Source: Ricordea florida
Lineage: Eukaryota > Cnidaria > Anthozoa > Corallimorpharia > Ricordeidae
Assembly: GCA_949710005.1 (NCBI GenBank)
Contig: OX453279.1
Location: 17,269,418-17,333,417 of the forward strand
Direction: 5' to 3'
Length of the DNA stretch: 64,000 bases
Shown piece by piece: positions 22,058-29,840 of the stretch. Position numbers and translations under genes: made by a program. The notes below the pieces were generated by a model. It was not told where the DNA came from, did no database searches, and saw only the letters and a list, made by a program, of their open reading frames with translations. Position 1 is the stretch's first letter. Each line of letters begins with the position of its first letter.

Positions 22058-22571
22058 ATGACAGAAGTTGAAGATTATATAGAAGAACAGCCAGAGGTAA
22101 AAGATGAGGTAAAATATAATGATGATATTGAAATAAAACAAGAATCACTAGCCATTCTCGCATCTCTTGGGACTACAAAGGAATATTTAGGTGTTGATAT
22201 GAGTCTAGGTGATATAAAAAAATTATCAGTAAAAGATGTTGAAAAATATTATAATAGATATCAGACAGTATTGAGTAAGAAAATTAGTGGTGGATTAGTA
22301 GATTCATCTCTTCAATTAGTTTCACAAGTCATTTCTTACATGGTTCCTGTAGATAACATTGATGCTCTTTGTAAAGACTTGAAGAATGATGATTTGGTTA
22401 ATCGTGAACTGACAAACATTGTTGGTCTCTCAGGAAGCAGGAAGATTGGCAGCACTTGCTAGCGGACTATTCCAGGTTGCTAAACACATTAAAATCAACA
22501 AAATACAAGAAGTTTCAAGCATAAATACAGATGATTCCAACAAAACTGTGCAGGTAACTGAGCACAACTGA
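22058..22571 (+). pseudogene. Conserved Polinton protein of unknown function, frameshifted
   Basis: The first frame (22058-22462) gives an acidic N-terminus, then a helical region with LGDIKKLSVKDVEKYYNRYQ and VSGGL-like features (SKKISGGLVDSSLQ). At about 22430 it leaves the conserved frame and stops at 22462. A second frame, open from 22413 to the stop at 22569-22571, supplies the C-terminus (AGRLAALASGLFQVAKHI). One base difference in GGAAGCAGG explains the break. I recall cnidarian Polinton proteins with the same overall pattern, always uncharacterised. The break could be an inactivating indel or, less likely, recoding. It starts 31 bp after the ATPase stop. Confidence 0.65.
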
Positions 22572-22606
22572 TTTAAAGATTCTTTACTTTTTGAAATAAA
22601 ATAATA
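22572..22606 (+). promoter_or_regulatory. TTTAAAGATT box before the 135-aa gene
   Basis: ATTTAAAGATTCTTTACTTT begins directly after the previous stop codon and is followed by an A-rich run up to the ATG at 22607. Confidence 0.5.
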
Positions 22607-23014
22607 ATGTCAGAAGAAGTTGTTGAACAAATTACAAAGGATCCCCCCACCAATGTTCCAAAAAAGAAAGAGAAAGATCCAAAAAAGGTTGCTGCTGGTA
22701 AGAAATTAGCTGAATATAATAAAAAAGCAAAAGAAGCACTAGCTAGAGAAATGAAACGTGAAGAAATGAAACAAGAAGAGGAAATTAAAAATGTAGAAGA
22801 AGAAAATGAAAATAATACAAAGGCTTGGATTCCAGAGCTATCTTTTACTACTGTTTTATCAATTGTAGGAATAGGGTTTACAGCATTTGATATGTTTATG
22901 AGATATTATAAAAACAGAATACCTGATTTATCACAAGTTCCAACTAATGTTCTACAAATAGCACAACCTCAAAATATTCCTGTACCACAACCACCAAAAA
23001 TAGGAATGTTATAA
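22607..23014 (+). CDS. Small basic membrane protein of Polinton
   Basis: 135 aa. The N-terminal half is highly charged: KKKEKDPKKVAAGKKLAEYN, then a Lys/Glu coiled-coil-like stretch. One hydrophobic segment follows (LSFTTVLSIVGIGFTAFDMF, about residues 77-96), then a Pro/Gln-rich tail. The KDPK.V.AGK.LAE.N pattern recurs in Polinton proteins I recall and may bind nucleic acid, but the function is unknown. Co-directional with its neighbours, with its own upstream TTTAAAGATT box. Confidence 0.72.
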   Translation: MSEEVVEQITKDPPTNVPKKKEKDPKKVAAGKKLAEYNKKAKEALAREMKREEMKQEEEIKNVEEENENNTKAWIPELSFTTVLSIVGIGFTAFDMFMRYYKNRIPDLSQVPTNVLQIAQPQNIPVPQPPKIGML

Positions 23015-23021
23015 GGAAAGT

Positions 23022-23055
23022 AGTTTAAAGATTTCTTACTGTTTAGTAAAAAATT
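23022..23055 (+). promoter_or_regulatory. TTTAAAGATTTCTTACTG box before the 72-aa gene
   Basis: AGTTTAAAGATTTCTTACTG, then TTTAGTAAAAAATT directly before the ATG at 23056. Almost identical to the box at 23689-23721. Confidence 0.6.
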
Positions 23056-23274
23056 ATGTCAACGGAAAACAAACTTGTGAAAACTGTTACTGATTCTGCA
23101 GTCCTTATCGGATTAGCAGCTGGAGTTGGATATGTAGCAAAAAAGGCTATGAAAGAATCATTTATGAACGATCCCTCCTCAAGTATTACAAACTATGCTA
23201 AATGGGTAGCTGTCCTATCTGGTAGTATGTACCTAAAAACATATTTAGAGGATCAAAAGATTTTACCAAATTAA
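23056..23274 (+). CDS. Small two-helix membrane protein of Polinton
   Basis: 72 aa with two hydrophobic segments (SAVLIGLAAGVGYVAKKA, about 14-31, and YAKWVAVLSGSMYLKTYL, about 48-65) separated by a polar loop. Its size and position between the boxed membrane-protein genes suggest a virion membrane or scaffold component, but no function is known. The ATG follows the conserved box, which supports this start. Confidence 0.68.
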   Translation: MSTENKLVKTVTDSAVLIGLAAGVGYVAKKAMKESFMNDPSSSITNYAKWVAVLSGSMYLKTYLEDQKILPN

Positions 23275-23280
23275 AGATTT
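23271..23280 (+). promoter_or_regulatory. Short TTAAAGATTT box overlapping the upstream stop
   Basis: AAATTAAAGATTT overlaps the TAA of the 72-aa gene and leads straight into the ATG at 23281. Confidence 0.45.
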
Positions 23281-23673
23281 ATGGCAGCAATAGCAATGAT
23301 GGTTGGTGGAGCAATATTGAATGCGACTACCTTTGTTGGTGGATCATATCTTGCAAAATATCTCTCAGGTGATAAAACAGATGAAGAACGAATACGACAC
23401 GATAAGGCATTAGAAAAATATCAAAAAGATTATGCTACATATCAGGAAAAAAGACAGAATCTAATTGATTGGAAAGTACAACAAAAGGATGCAAAATATC
23501 AGGCATTAAAAAATATTTCGACTACTGATGAAGCTTTGAAATTTTATAGTCAGACACATGAACCAAAATTCTCTGATTATTATAGACCTAGTGTCAATCA
23601 AAAGATGGGTGAAATGGCATATGTAGGCGGTGGTATGTTGGCATTGGGATATATGGTTAGTAAATTCTTTTAG
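23281..23673 (+). CDS. Conserved Polinton protein with terminal hydrophobic segments
   Basis: 130 aa. A hydrophobic N-terminus (MAAIAMMVGGAILNATTFVG) and C-terminus (AYVGGGMLALGYMVSKFF) flank a charged helical middle (ERIRHDKALEKYQKDYATYQ) and a PKFSDYYRP segment. The R.RHD.ALEK..K pattern and the DYY.P motif match an uncharacterised family I recall from cnidarian Polintons. It is likely membrane associated; its role is unknown. It begins 6 bp after the previous stop. Confidence 0.75.
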   Translation: MAAIAMMVGGAILNATTFVGGSYLAKYLSGDKTDEERIRHDKALEKYQKDYATYQEKRQNLIDWKVQQKDAKYQALKNISTTDEALKFYSQTHEPKFSDYYRPSVNQKMGEMAYVGGGMLALGYMVSKFF

Positions 23674-23688
23674 TTAATTATGTGATCA

Positions 23689-23721
23689 GTTTAAAGATTT
23701 CTTACTGATGAGTAAAAAATC
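23689..23721 (+). promoter_or_regulatory. TTTAAAGATTTCTTACTG box before the 396-aa gene
   Basis: AGTTTAAAGATTTCTTACTG followed by ATGAGTAAAAAATC and the ATG at 23722. It matches the 23022 box over about 20 positions, including the AGTAAAAAAT tail. Confidence 0.6.
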
Positions 23722-24912
23722 ATGGCAGAAGGAGGAGATATACCTGAATTAGATCCTAGAAAACTAAATGAATCAGCTGATGTTGGTGGTGGTGATATTG
23801 ATAAAACAATTTATTTAACTCCAAATACATCAACCACTTATCAAAATCCTGCTTATGAGGAGGAGGAAGAAACTTCATTTTACAGACGCGAAACTGATCC
23901 ATTGTTGGTAATGGGAAATGAAAAAGAAGAAGTGTGGACTAATATTTTAAATAAATTCCCAAATGCTAAACCTAATTTTCTTTTCAGATACGATAACATT
24001 TTTAGAATTGAAGTTGCAATCCCTAGAAAATTTGGAGTAAAAGAAACATGGCATTTTTTATTCAAAGCGAATGGTGATGTGAGTGATAAGTTACCCAAAA
24101 CAATTAAAGAAGCTTTAGGCTCCACAGCAGAAGAAGTTGTGGAAGTCAATGATGATCTTTTATCACAATTGAATGAAGCTAAAGAAAAAAATAGGGATTT
24201 GCTTAATGCATTAGAGGGTTTAAGAAGAGTAGTGGAAACAAATGATTTGGAGAGACAAATTTATATTAATAATGATAAAGAGAAGAGAAGAATAATCGAG
24301 GAACATCAAACCAGAATCGCGGAAACTGAAAGTTATTTAGATGCGGCAGTTAAACAGAAGGTAGAATATAAAACAGATGTTGAGAAACTTCGAGGCGAAT
24401 TAAATCGATACAAAGATGAAATAGACAAATATAAGAAGGGAATGAGTAATTTAACAAAGATAGAACAAAGTAGGGATCGTTTACAAACTGAGGTTGATAA
24501 ATATCAGGAACTAGCTAGAAAAAATATAATTTACAATCAAGAACAAATAAGCGATCTAGAGAGAACTGATGAAATACTTAAAAAGATGCCTCTTCGTGAT
24601 CGTGTGAAGGGTATATTCAAAAAGTATGGTTTTACAGTTTTTGCTGTTGTGAGTGCTGTAGGTGTTGTTATTGGTGTTATCGTTTCTAATCTTTCAAAAG
24701 GTCTAACCACATTAGGTAAAGGTGTTGGTAATGGGTTGAAAACTATTGGTAAGAAACTCGGTGAAATATTGCCTGGAATGGTTGGAGCTATCGTGAGCTT
24801 TCTTTTCAAAACAGCGGGTGAGGTTATTGGATTTTTAGGTAAGAATGCTTGGTTGTTGATAATGGCTGTGGTTCTATATTTTGTGGAACAGTTTAAAAAG
24901 AAGAGGAGGTAA
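23722..24912 (+). CDS. Coiled-coil protein with amphipathic, membrane-active C-terminus
   Basis: 396 aa. An acidic N-terminus with a YQNPAYEEEEE motif; a globular part (about 70-130); a long coiled coil (about 140-275, heptad-rich Leu/Glu/Lys); then a Gly-rich hydrophobic C-terminus (about 295-392) with KYGFTVFAVVSAVGVVIGVI, a repeat of GLTTLGKGVGNGLKTIGKKL, LLIMAVVLYFV and a basic KKKRR end. This architecture recurs in cnidarian Polintons as far as I recall, always without a known function. The amphipathic Gly/Lys segment and terminal helix would suit a membrane-penetrating or membrane-anchoring capsid component; that is inference. Confidence 0.78.
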   Translation: MAEGGDIPELDPRKLNESADVGGGDIDKTIYLTPNTSTTYQNPAYEEEEETSFYRRETDPLLVMGNEKEEVWTNILNKFPNAKPNFLFRYDNIFRIEVAIPRKFGVKETWHFLFKANGDVSDKLPKTIKEALGSTAEEVVEVNDDLLSQLNEAKEKNRDLLNALEGLRRVVETNDLERQIYINNDKEKRRIIEEHQTRIAETESYLDAAVKQKVEYKTDVEKLRGELNRYKDEIDKYKKGMSNLTKIEQSRDRLQTEVDKYQELARKNIIYNQEQISDLERTDEILKKMPLRDRVKGIFKKYGFTVFAVVSAVGVVIGVIVSNLSKGLTTLGKGVGNGLKTIGKKLGEILPGMVGAIVSFLFKTAGEVIGFLGKNAWLLIMAVVLYFVEQFKKKRR

Positions 24913-24926
24913 GTAAAAACAAAATA

Positions 24927-25310
24927 ATGAATGATACAACGTTTCTATCTATCACAATGTTAACCACTGAAACAAGAATATATTTAGATCCACCCTTGAC
25001 CAATGTAAAAGAGATACAAATGATGGATAGTTCCATGACTAATGCAACGTCTGACAATCCTTTGTACTTAATGTGTGATCTTATAGAGCCAAAGTCTTCA
25101 TATTACAATAGGATCCCACGTGGTGAAAATGTAGAACTTAACCCATCACAACTATTAGCTGTCGTTCCTTCCAAAAAGTATCCATGTTTAAGAATCCCAG
25201 AAACTAAAAACCCTTTGAACTACTTTACTTTATGGATTTTAGATAAAAACGGAACAAAATTAATCTCCAATACAGTTCATATTCGTATCGATTTAAAGAT
25301 TTCATGTTGA
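24927..25310 (+). CDS. Small Polinton protein, possibly a minor capsid protein
   Basis: 127 aa, intact, no membrane segment, beta-rich by eye (TFLSITMLTTETRIYLDPPL, YFTLWILDKNGTKLISNTVH). It could be a small jelly-roll or penton-like protein, but I see no diagnostic motif, so this is only a hypothesis. It lacks the TTTAAAGATTT box and follows the 396-aa gene by 14 bp, so it is probably co-transcribed. Its 3' end overlaps the next gene's promoter box (25290). Confidence 0.6.
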   Translation: MNDTTFLSITMLTTETRIYLDPPLTNVKEIQMMDSSMTNATSDNPLYLMCDLIEPKSSYYNRIPRGENVELNPSQLLAVVPSKKYPCLRIPETKNPLNYFTLWILDKNGTKLISNTVHIRIDLKISC

Positions 25311-25321
25311 GTAGTAAAAAA
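25290..25321 (+). promoter_or_regulatory. TTTAAAGATTT box inside the end of the upstream gene
   Basis: GATTTAAAGATTTCATGTTGAGTAGTAAAAAA lies over the last codons of the 127-aa gene. By comparison with the other boxes it places the real start at ATG 25322, not at the in-frame ATG 25304, which falls inside the box. Confidence 0.55.
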
Positions 25322-25918
25322 ATGGATGACTACAATAGAATTTATCCACAAGTTCCTATTAATGGAGACCCACTTAATTTCAGACTACAAAAGTCATGTG
25401 AAGTGCTACAAAATCTTGAGAAGGAAATTAAACATTATGAGGATGTAAGGAAAAAATACAATAGAGCAAGAGGAATATTTACTAAAATCAGTGTTGGCTG
25501 TGGGGTGTTTTCGGTTATCCTATCTGCAAGTGGATTGGGAACTTCTCTTACTGGTTTTGGTGCTATTGTTGGTGTACCATTAGGTGTTGTAGGTGGTATT
25601 TGTGGTGGGATATCGGTTGGATTCGGTGCAGCTTCCAAAAGACTTTCAAATAAAGTTAGTAAACATGAACAGACTGTTTCTCTAGCAAAAGCAAAAGTAA
25701 ACACCATTAACGACTTGGTTTCAAAGGCTCTGAAAGATAATGTCATCTCCGAACAAGAATTTTCCATAATTTTAGCAGAGTTAGAAAAGTTTGAAAAACT
25801 AAAAATTGAAATCCGTCAAAAATTTAGGAGAGATACTGAAAAAAACTTAAACATGTCTCAGATAAGGAGAGAGGTTCGTGCAGACATATTAAAAGAGCTA
25901 ACCGGTCCCGTACATTAA
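25322..25918 (+). CDS. Conserved Polinton double-hairpin membrane protein
   Basis: 198 aa from ATG 25322 (an in-frame ATG at 25304 would add six residues but falls within the promoter box). An N-terminal helical region, then two closely spaced hydrophobic Gly-rich segments (about 53-72 and 75-98: GCGVFSVILSASGLGTSLTG and GVPLGVVGGICGGISVGFGA). SKHEQTVSLAKAK and SKALKDNVISEQEFSIIL follow, then a long charged helix. This pattern, including the S.KHEQT..LAK segment, matches a family I recall from cnidarian Polintons. Its function is unknown; membrane insertion is likely. Confidence 0.78.
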   Translation: MDDYNRIYPQVPINGDPLNFRLQKSCEVLQNLEKEIKHYEDVRKKYNRARGIFTKISVGCGVFSVILSASGLGTSLTGFGAIVGVPLGVVGGICGGISVGFGAASKRLSNKVSKHEQTVSLAKAKVNTINDLVSKALKDNVISEQEFSIILAELEKFEKLKIEIRQKFRRDTEKNLNMSQIRREVRADILKELTGPVH

Positions 25919-25954
25919 AATTTTCATTTGAGGTTAATATTAAAAAAGAACGGT

Positions 25955-25988
25955 GTTGATTTAAAAACAAATGCATCTTATTCTAAAA
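25955..25988 (+). promoter_or_regulatory. Variant box TTTAAAAACA..GCATCTTATTCTAAA
   Basis: ATTTAAAAACAAATGCATCTTATTCTAAAA precedes the ATG at 25989. An almost identical copy lies at 26193-26227, ahead of the next gene. It marks a duplicated regulatory and N-terminal module. Confidence 0.5.
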
Positions 25989-26195
25989 ATGACACTCAAT
26001 GCTTTCATAAAAAAATACCCAAACGCAGATATAAGTCAATTTGAAATTGTAGCTGATCCATATGGGGGTTATATTAGATGGAAAGTTAATGGTGCAACAG
26101 TCATGTTTTATACCAAATCTACAGGAAAGACATGGATTAATTACCTGGAATCTGAAATGAAAAGACTACTCAAGAAAGATTTAGGATTTGATTAA
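25989..26195 (+). CDS. Small paralogue of the next gene's N-terminus
   Basis: 68 aa from ATG 25989 (an upstream in-frame ATG at 25971 lies inside the duplicated box and is disfavoured). The sequence pairs along its whole length with residues 1-70 of the following 515-aa protein: shared YGGYI(R/K)WKV, GKTW and KDLG motifs. It is therefore a tandem, truncated duplicate of that domain, standing alone with its own copy of the promoter box. Role unknown; it may act as a competing or regulatory version of the domain. Confidence 0.7.
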   Translation: MTLNAFIKKYPNADISQFEIVADPYGGYIRWKVNGATVMFYTKSTGKTWINYLESEMKRLLKKDLGFD

Positions 26196-26236
26196 TTTAA
26201 AAACATACGCATCTTATTCTAAACATAAGGAATAAA

Positions 26237-27784
26237 ATGTTACTCAATGATTTCAGAAATAGGTATCCAAAGGCTGACCGCGATAAATTTATATTTGCGA
26301 CTGATCAATATGGAGGTTATATTAAATGGAAAGTTGGTGGAACAGTAATCATGTCATATGATGATCCCACTGGCAAAACATGGACTGATGACTTGTCACC
26401 TCGTTTGCAAAGACTTTTATGGAAAGATTTAGGATTGGATGATGATGAATTAAGTTCATTCCCAAAGAGTTTAACTATGACTAATCGATCTTACCCAATA
26501 CCTGCAATTGATTTTGATGACTTTATAAGTGATATAACAAAAATGTTAACCTCGTTGGATATATATGTTTCAAGTACTAAGAAATTCACAGCAAAGATGC
26601 GTGATGTTTTTACCAATCAAGTTGTTACTTTCAAATTTGGTAAACAAAGTAGAAAATGGTTGAACACACCTGATATGAATTATTGGCCTCAACAACTTAA
26701 CTTTGCAGTATGGTGTGCAACATCTGGTTGTGGTATAAGTCCTTTCGAGAGTCTAAACTATCCCAAAGTAGTGAATAGCTTCATTAAGTTTCATATATAT
26801 TTCTCAATAAGACGAATACTGTATGAATTGAGCCTTCCCTTACCTGATGAGCAACCTTTTGTAATAAACAACAATCCCTATAGTAAAGTAGCATATCAAC
26901 GATTGTGTGCTGAATTTAGCATATCAAAAAACTCAGACTTTAGATGGAAAGGTGGTAGAAATGGAGGATTGGGGGATATATTCCTTGATTATGGTACAGG
27001 GTACAATGGAAGAGGTGGAGGAAATCAAAATGTACATATAGTAAGAAATTACGATGTTGAAGCTGATCAATGGCCTGGTGAAGGTGGTAAATTTGCTGAT
27101 GAAGGTGGTAAGAAAGAAAAGGGTAATCTCATCTCATTTATCCGTAATGATGACTTTGCTGATTTCAAATATGCCTGGTTTATCCCAACAAGTGGTCATG
27201 GACTCACTAAAGCTGGACTTGGTAGATTGAATCGATCTGCTGAAGCTTTTGTTTACTGTATATTGGGAGCGCAAGTTAACACTAGAAACTCGATTTATGG
27301 AAATGGTGGTGGGGCGATCGAGACTCAACAAGAATTCTTGGCTTTATTTGAAAGTAGTGTGATCGAGAATGACATTTCTAGTTCTATCCAAAGATATCAA
27401 TTAGCTGTACAAGAAGCGAAATTACGGCTTGATTTAGCTATTGCTCCTGGTGTATGGTTAATGCCAAGTAATATGATAATTAACACTGAAAGCGTGACTG
27501 GTTTTAATAACAAACTTATGAAAGCGAGTAACGATATGAATTTTGGGGTGAATAATTCCCTAAACACTGAAGCAAAACAGGTTGGAATAAGTCATAACAT
27601 GGGATCTTCAAAGTTAAAGTTACCTCATAGAACTGAAACTAAACCAAAACCATCAATGAAAACAGACTCAACCCAAACATACTCGACGGAACACGAAAAT
27701 AATATTGACTCAACGCAGCATGAAAAGAATATATTAGCATTTATAGTTGTCGCTGGTGGATTAGCGTGGTATCTATTTCGGTAG
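26237..27784 (+). CDS. Large Polinton-specific protein with C-terminal anchor
   Basis: 515 aa, intact. The N-terminal domain (1-70) has YGGYIKWKVGG and KTWTDDL. A large conserved middle contains LNFAVWCATSGCGISPFE, FHIYFSIRRILYELSLPLP, YQRLCAEFSIS, GLTKAGLGRLNRS, VYCILGAQVNTR and APGVWLMPSNM. A low-complexity Ser/Thr/Lys linker and one C-terminal hydrophobic segment (ILAFIVVAGGLAWYLF, about 498-513) follow. I recall the same middle motifs from many cnidarian Polinton proteins, all uncharacterised. A structural or attachment role is plausible but unproved. It is the last gene of the rightward string. Confidence 0.8.
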   Translation: MLLNDFRNRYPKADRDKFIFATDQYGGYIKWKVGGTVIMSYDDPTGKTWTDDLSPRLQRLLWKDLGLDDDELSSFPKSLTMTNRSYPIPAIDFDDFISDITKMLTSLDIYVSSTKKFTAKMRDVFTNQVVTFKFGKQSRKWLNTPDMNYWPQQLNFAVWCATSGCGISPFESLNYPKVVNSFIKFHIYFSIRRILYELSLPLPDEQPFVINNNPYSKVAYQRLCAEFSISKNSDFRWKGGRNGGLGDIFLDYGTGYNGRGGGNQNVHIVRNYDVEADQWPGEGGKFADEGGKKEKGNLISFIRNDDFADFKYAWFIPTSGHGLTKAGLGRLNRSAEAFVYCILGAQVNTRNSIYGNGGGAIETQQEFLALFESSVIENDISSSIQRYQLAVQEAKLRLDLAIAPGVWLMPSNMIINTESVTGFNNKLMKASNDMNFGVNNSLNTEAKQVGISHNMGSSKLKLPHRTETKPKPSMKTDSTQTYSTEHENNIDSTQHEKNILAFIVVAGGLAWYLFR

Positions 27785-28010
27785 TTCATGAGTATTTCAC
27801 GTGATTATTATTGCTTGTAAATTAGTGTTCACGTGTAGAACAATAGATTGCATACTTTTACGACATAGCAACAAGCAAAATGTAAAGTGGATTTGAAGTT
27901 GAAAAGTAGATTTTATTTTTACTTTAAAAAGGTCGGTTTCTAACGTCGCTCAGGAAATTTTGTTATGTAACGCTTACTTGAGTTATATAACATTATGCTT
28001 TCTCTTTTGT
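27785..28010. other. Polinton intergenic spacer
   Basis: Between two convergent genes. AT-rich, no boxed start and no recognisable hairpin terminator. Confidence 0.4.
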
Positions 28011-28628
28011 TTAACAACATTCTTTACAATATGCTTTCTGTTTTTTGTGTTTACATATTTGTGTTCCTCCGCATAACTTACAAAACTATCTTTGTTTTCC
28101 ATGAATACATATCCCTTTACCTTTACAATCTTTACAAATATATCTATTACGTTTATGTTCACAAATACTACCACCGTTACATTCTTTACAACATGATTTT
28201 ATTCGATTATGGTTGCATATTTGTGATCCGTGACACTCTTTACATTGATATTTAAAATTTCCATGAATACATTCATACTTTTTTGTTGTTGGCGTTATTT
28301 TTACAATAATTGCTTTTAATTTATCCAAATCCAAGTTAATATCATTTAACTCCTCGATTAGTTCATGTCTATTCATCCAATAATATTTTTTAATACCATG
28401 CTCCTTAGCCAACTCTCTCGTGTGTTCTACATTTATTTTTTCAAAAACTGGGTTGATAGGTTTTTTGTGTGCTATATGGGTATCTGTTTTTATTACTTGT
28501 GGTTGTGCGATAGCTTCAATCAGTTCTGTTTTAATCATTTGAGAATATCTTTTAACACCTTTTTCTTTAGCAATTTGTTTCAATTGTATTACATTGAGTC
28601 TATCCATACTTTTTTTACATTTACACAT
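28011..28628 (-). pseudogene. SAP-like plus Cys/His-repeat protein at the Polinton right end
   Basis: Reads inward from the right terminal repeat. The open part (28086-28628, 180 aa) starts with two SAP-like modules (LKQIAKEKGVKRYSQM and ELAKEHGIKKYYWM). These resemble the N-terminus of PolB at the other end. About four zinc-ribbon-type repeats follow, of the form ICxHxRxxxxCKxCxG. A TAG at 28086-28088 interrupts a repeat: the same frame continues with further Cys/His repeats until a TAA at 28011-28013, so the natural protein was longer. The repeats suggest metal and nucleic-acid or protein binding. The true start could be the first ATG or the one seven codons in (KKSMDRLN). Confidence 0.7.
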
Positions 28629-28778
28629 TTCTTTAAATCATTATCCAATTCCAAAATTTATAAATCTCTATTAAAAAGAAAATCTGAACTTTTGATTTAA
28701 AGAAAAAAAATCTCTAATAAATCTCCCATAAATTTATAAATTTTTTCAAAAAACCAGAACAAAATCTTGGTAAATTTA
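28625..28778. repeat. Polinton right terminal repeat, inner part
   Basis: Reverse complement of the inner part of the left terminal repeat, with about one mismatch seen (TTGGATAATG against TTGAATAATG on the element's reading). It is separated from the outer part (32151-32245) by the Helitron-like insertion. Confidence 0.92.
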
Positions 28779-29805
28779 TTCCTCGCGAAGCGAGGCCGAA
28801 GGCCGAGCGTAGCGAGGTTACTAATCGTGTCGGTTCCGGTCAGACCACGTGGCTCGCAAGCCCGAGTAAATCGAGCCGAGAGTTTTTATATATGTATATA
28901 TATATATTTATATATATGTTTATATATATCTATATTTTAAAGGTGTCCGTTCGCAGGCCAGGTTACCTGGCAATAGTAACGCACTTGAGAACGCTGAATT
29001 TCCGCCATTATTCGGTGATGCCTTTTTGAAAGTAATGTAAATTTTGTGGAAACCGATTTCACTCGTCCTGGAAGTACATCCCAGCAAGGTGATCTCCAAG
29101 ATATTCAAGAAATATTAGCACGAGATCGTCGCCGAGTAAGTTCGAATACCGTGAAAATCAACACGAGGAAAGCACGACTCAAAGCAGGGATAGAGAAACG
29201 ACAGCAGGGAGAATAACAACAGAAATCGCAGCCAAGACAACAACTGCTCGCTCCAGAAAAAGCCAAACGAAACAGCAGGGAAAAGGACCAGGAATTCAAT
29301 CAAGTTAGTTTTGAATTTGAATGTGTTATTGATAGAAATACAGGACATGAGTGAACGATTACATAACGAAATATATTGGTGTACTACATTTAGCAAAACG
29401 ACTTAGAAGGGACACCGAGTAAGAACGACTTCAACGATTGGAGATGTCTCTGGAAAATAATTCTATTAGTCTAAAACCGGAATCGGAAGACGACCAACAG
29501 ATTACAAGAGAATGTAAATAGGTATTTTTCATAATAAAACGATAGCGTTTCCAGTTTGAAGTAATTTCCAACACAGAGAGTTGCAGTTGTTATAGCAATC
29601 ATTTATAACGATGTGATCTGATATCATTGCAACAGTGAAAATATTGTAAATTTTCTTGATCTAGCAGTTATGTTAAACATTTTCAACAGAATGTATACCC
29701 TGTGTCACTATAAAGTACTGGTTCTGCAATATTATCAGTGATCAATGTGATCATTTTAAAATAAAGCAAATGTGATTACTGAATTCTGAGTAGTATTTCT
29801 CTTTG

Positions 29806-29840
<35 letters not shown>

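Noticed and set aside
25304..25321. Upstream ATG of the 198-aa Polinton gene
   Set aside because: It lies inside the TTTAAAGATTT promoter box; ATG 25322 has the spacing seen for the other genes.
27995..28255. Plus-strand ORF rich in Tyr/Phe near the Polinton right end
   Set aside because: It is the complement of the Cys/His-repeat gene, which has clear repeated motifs on the minus strand.
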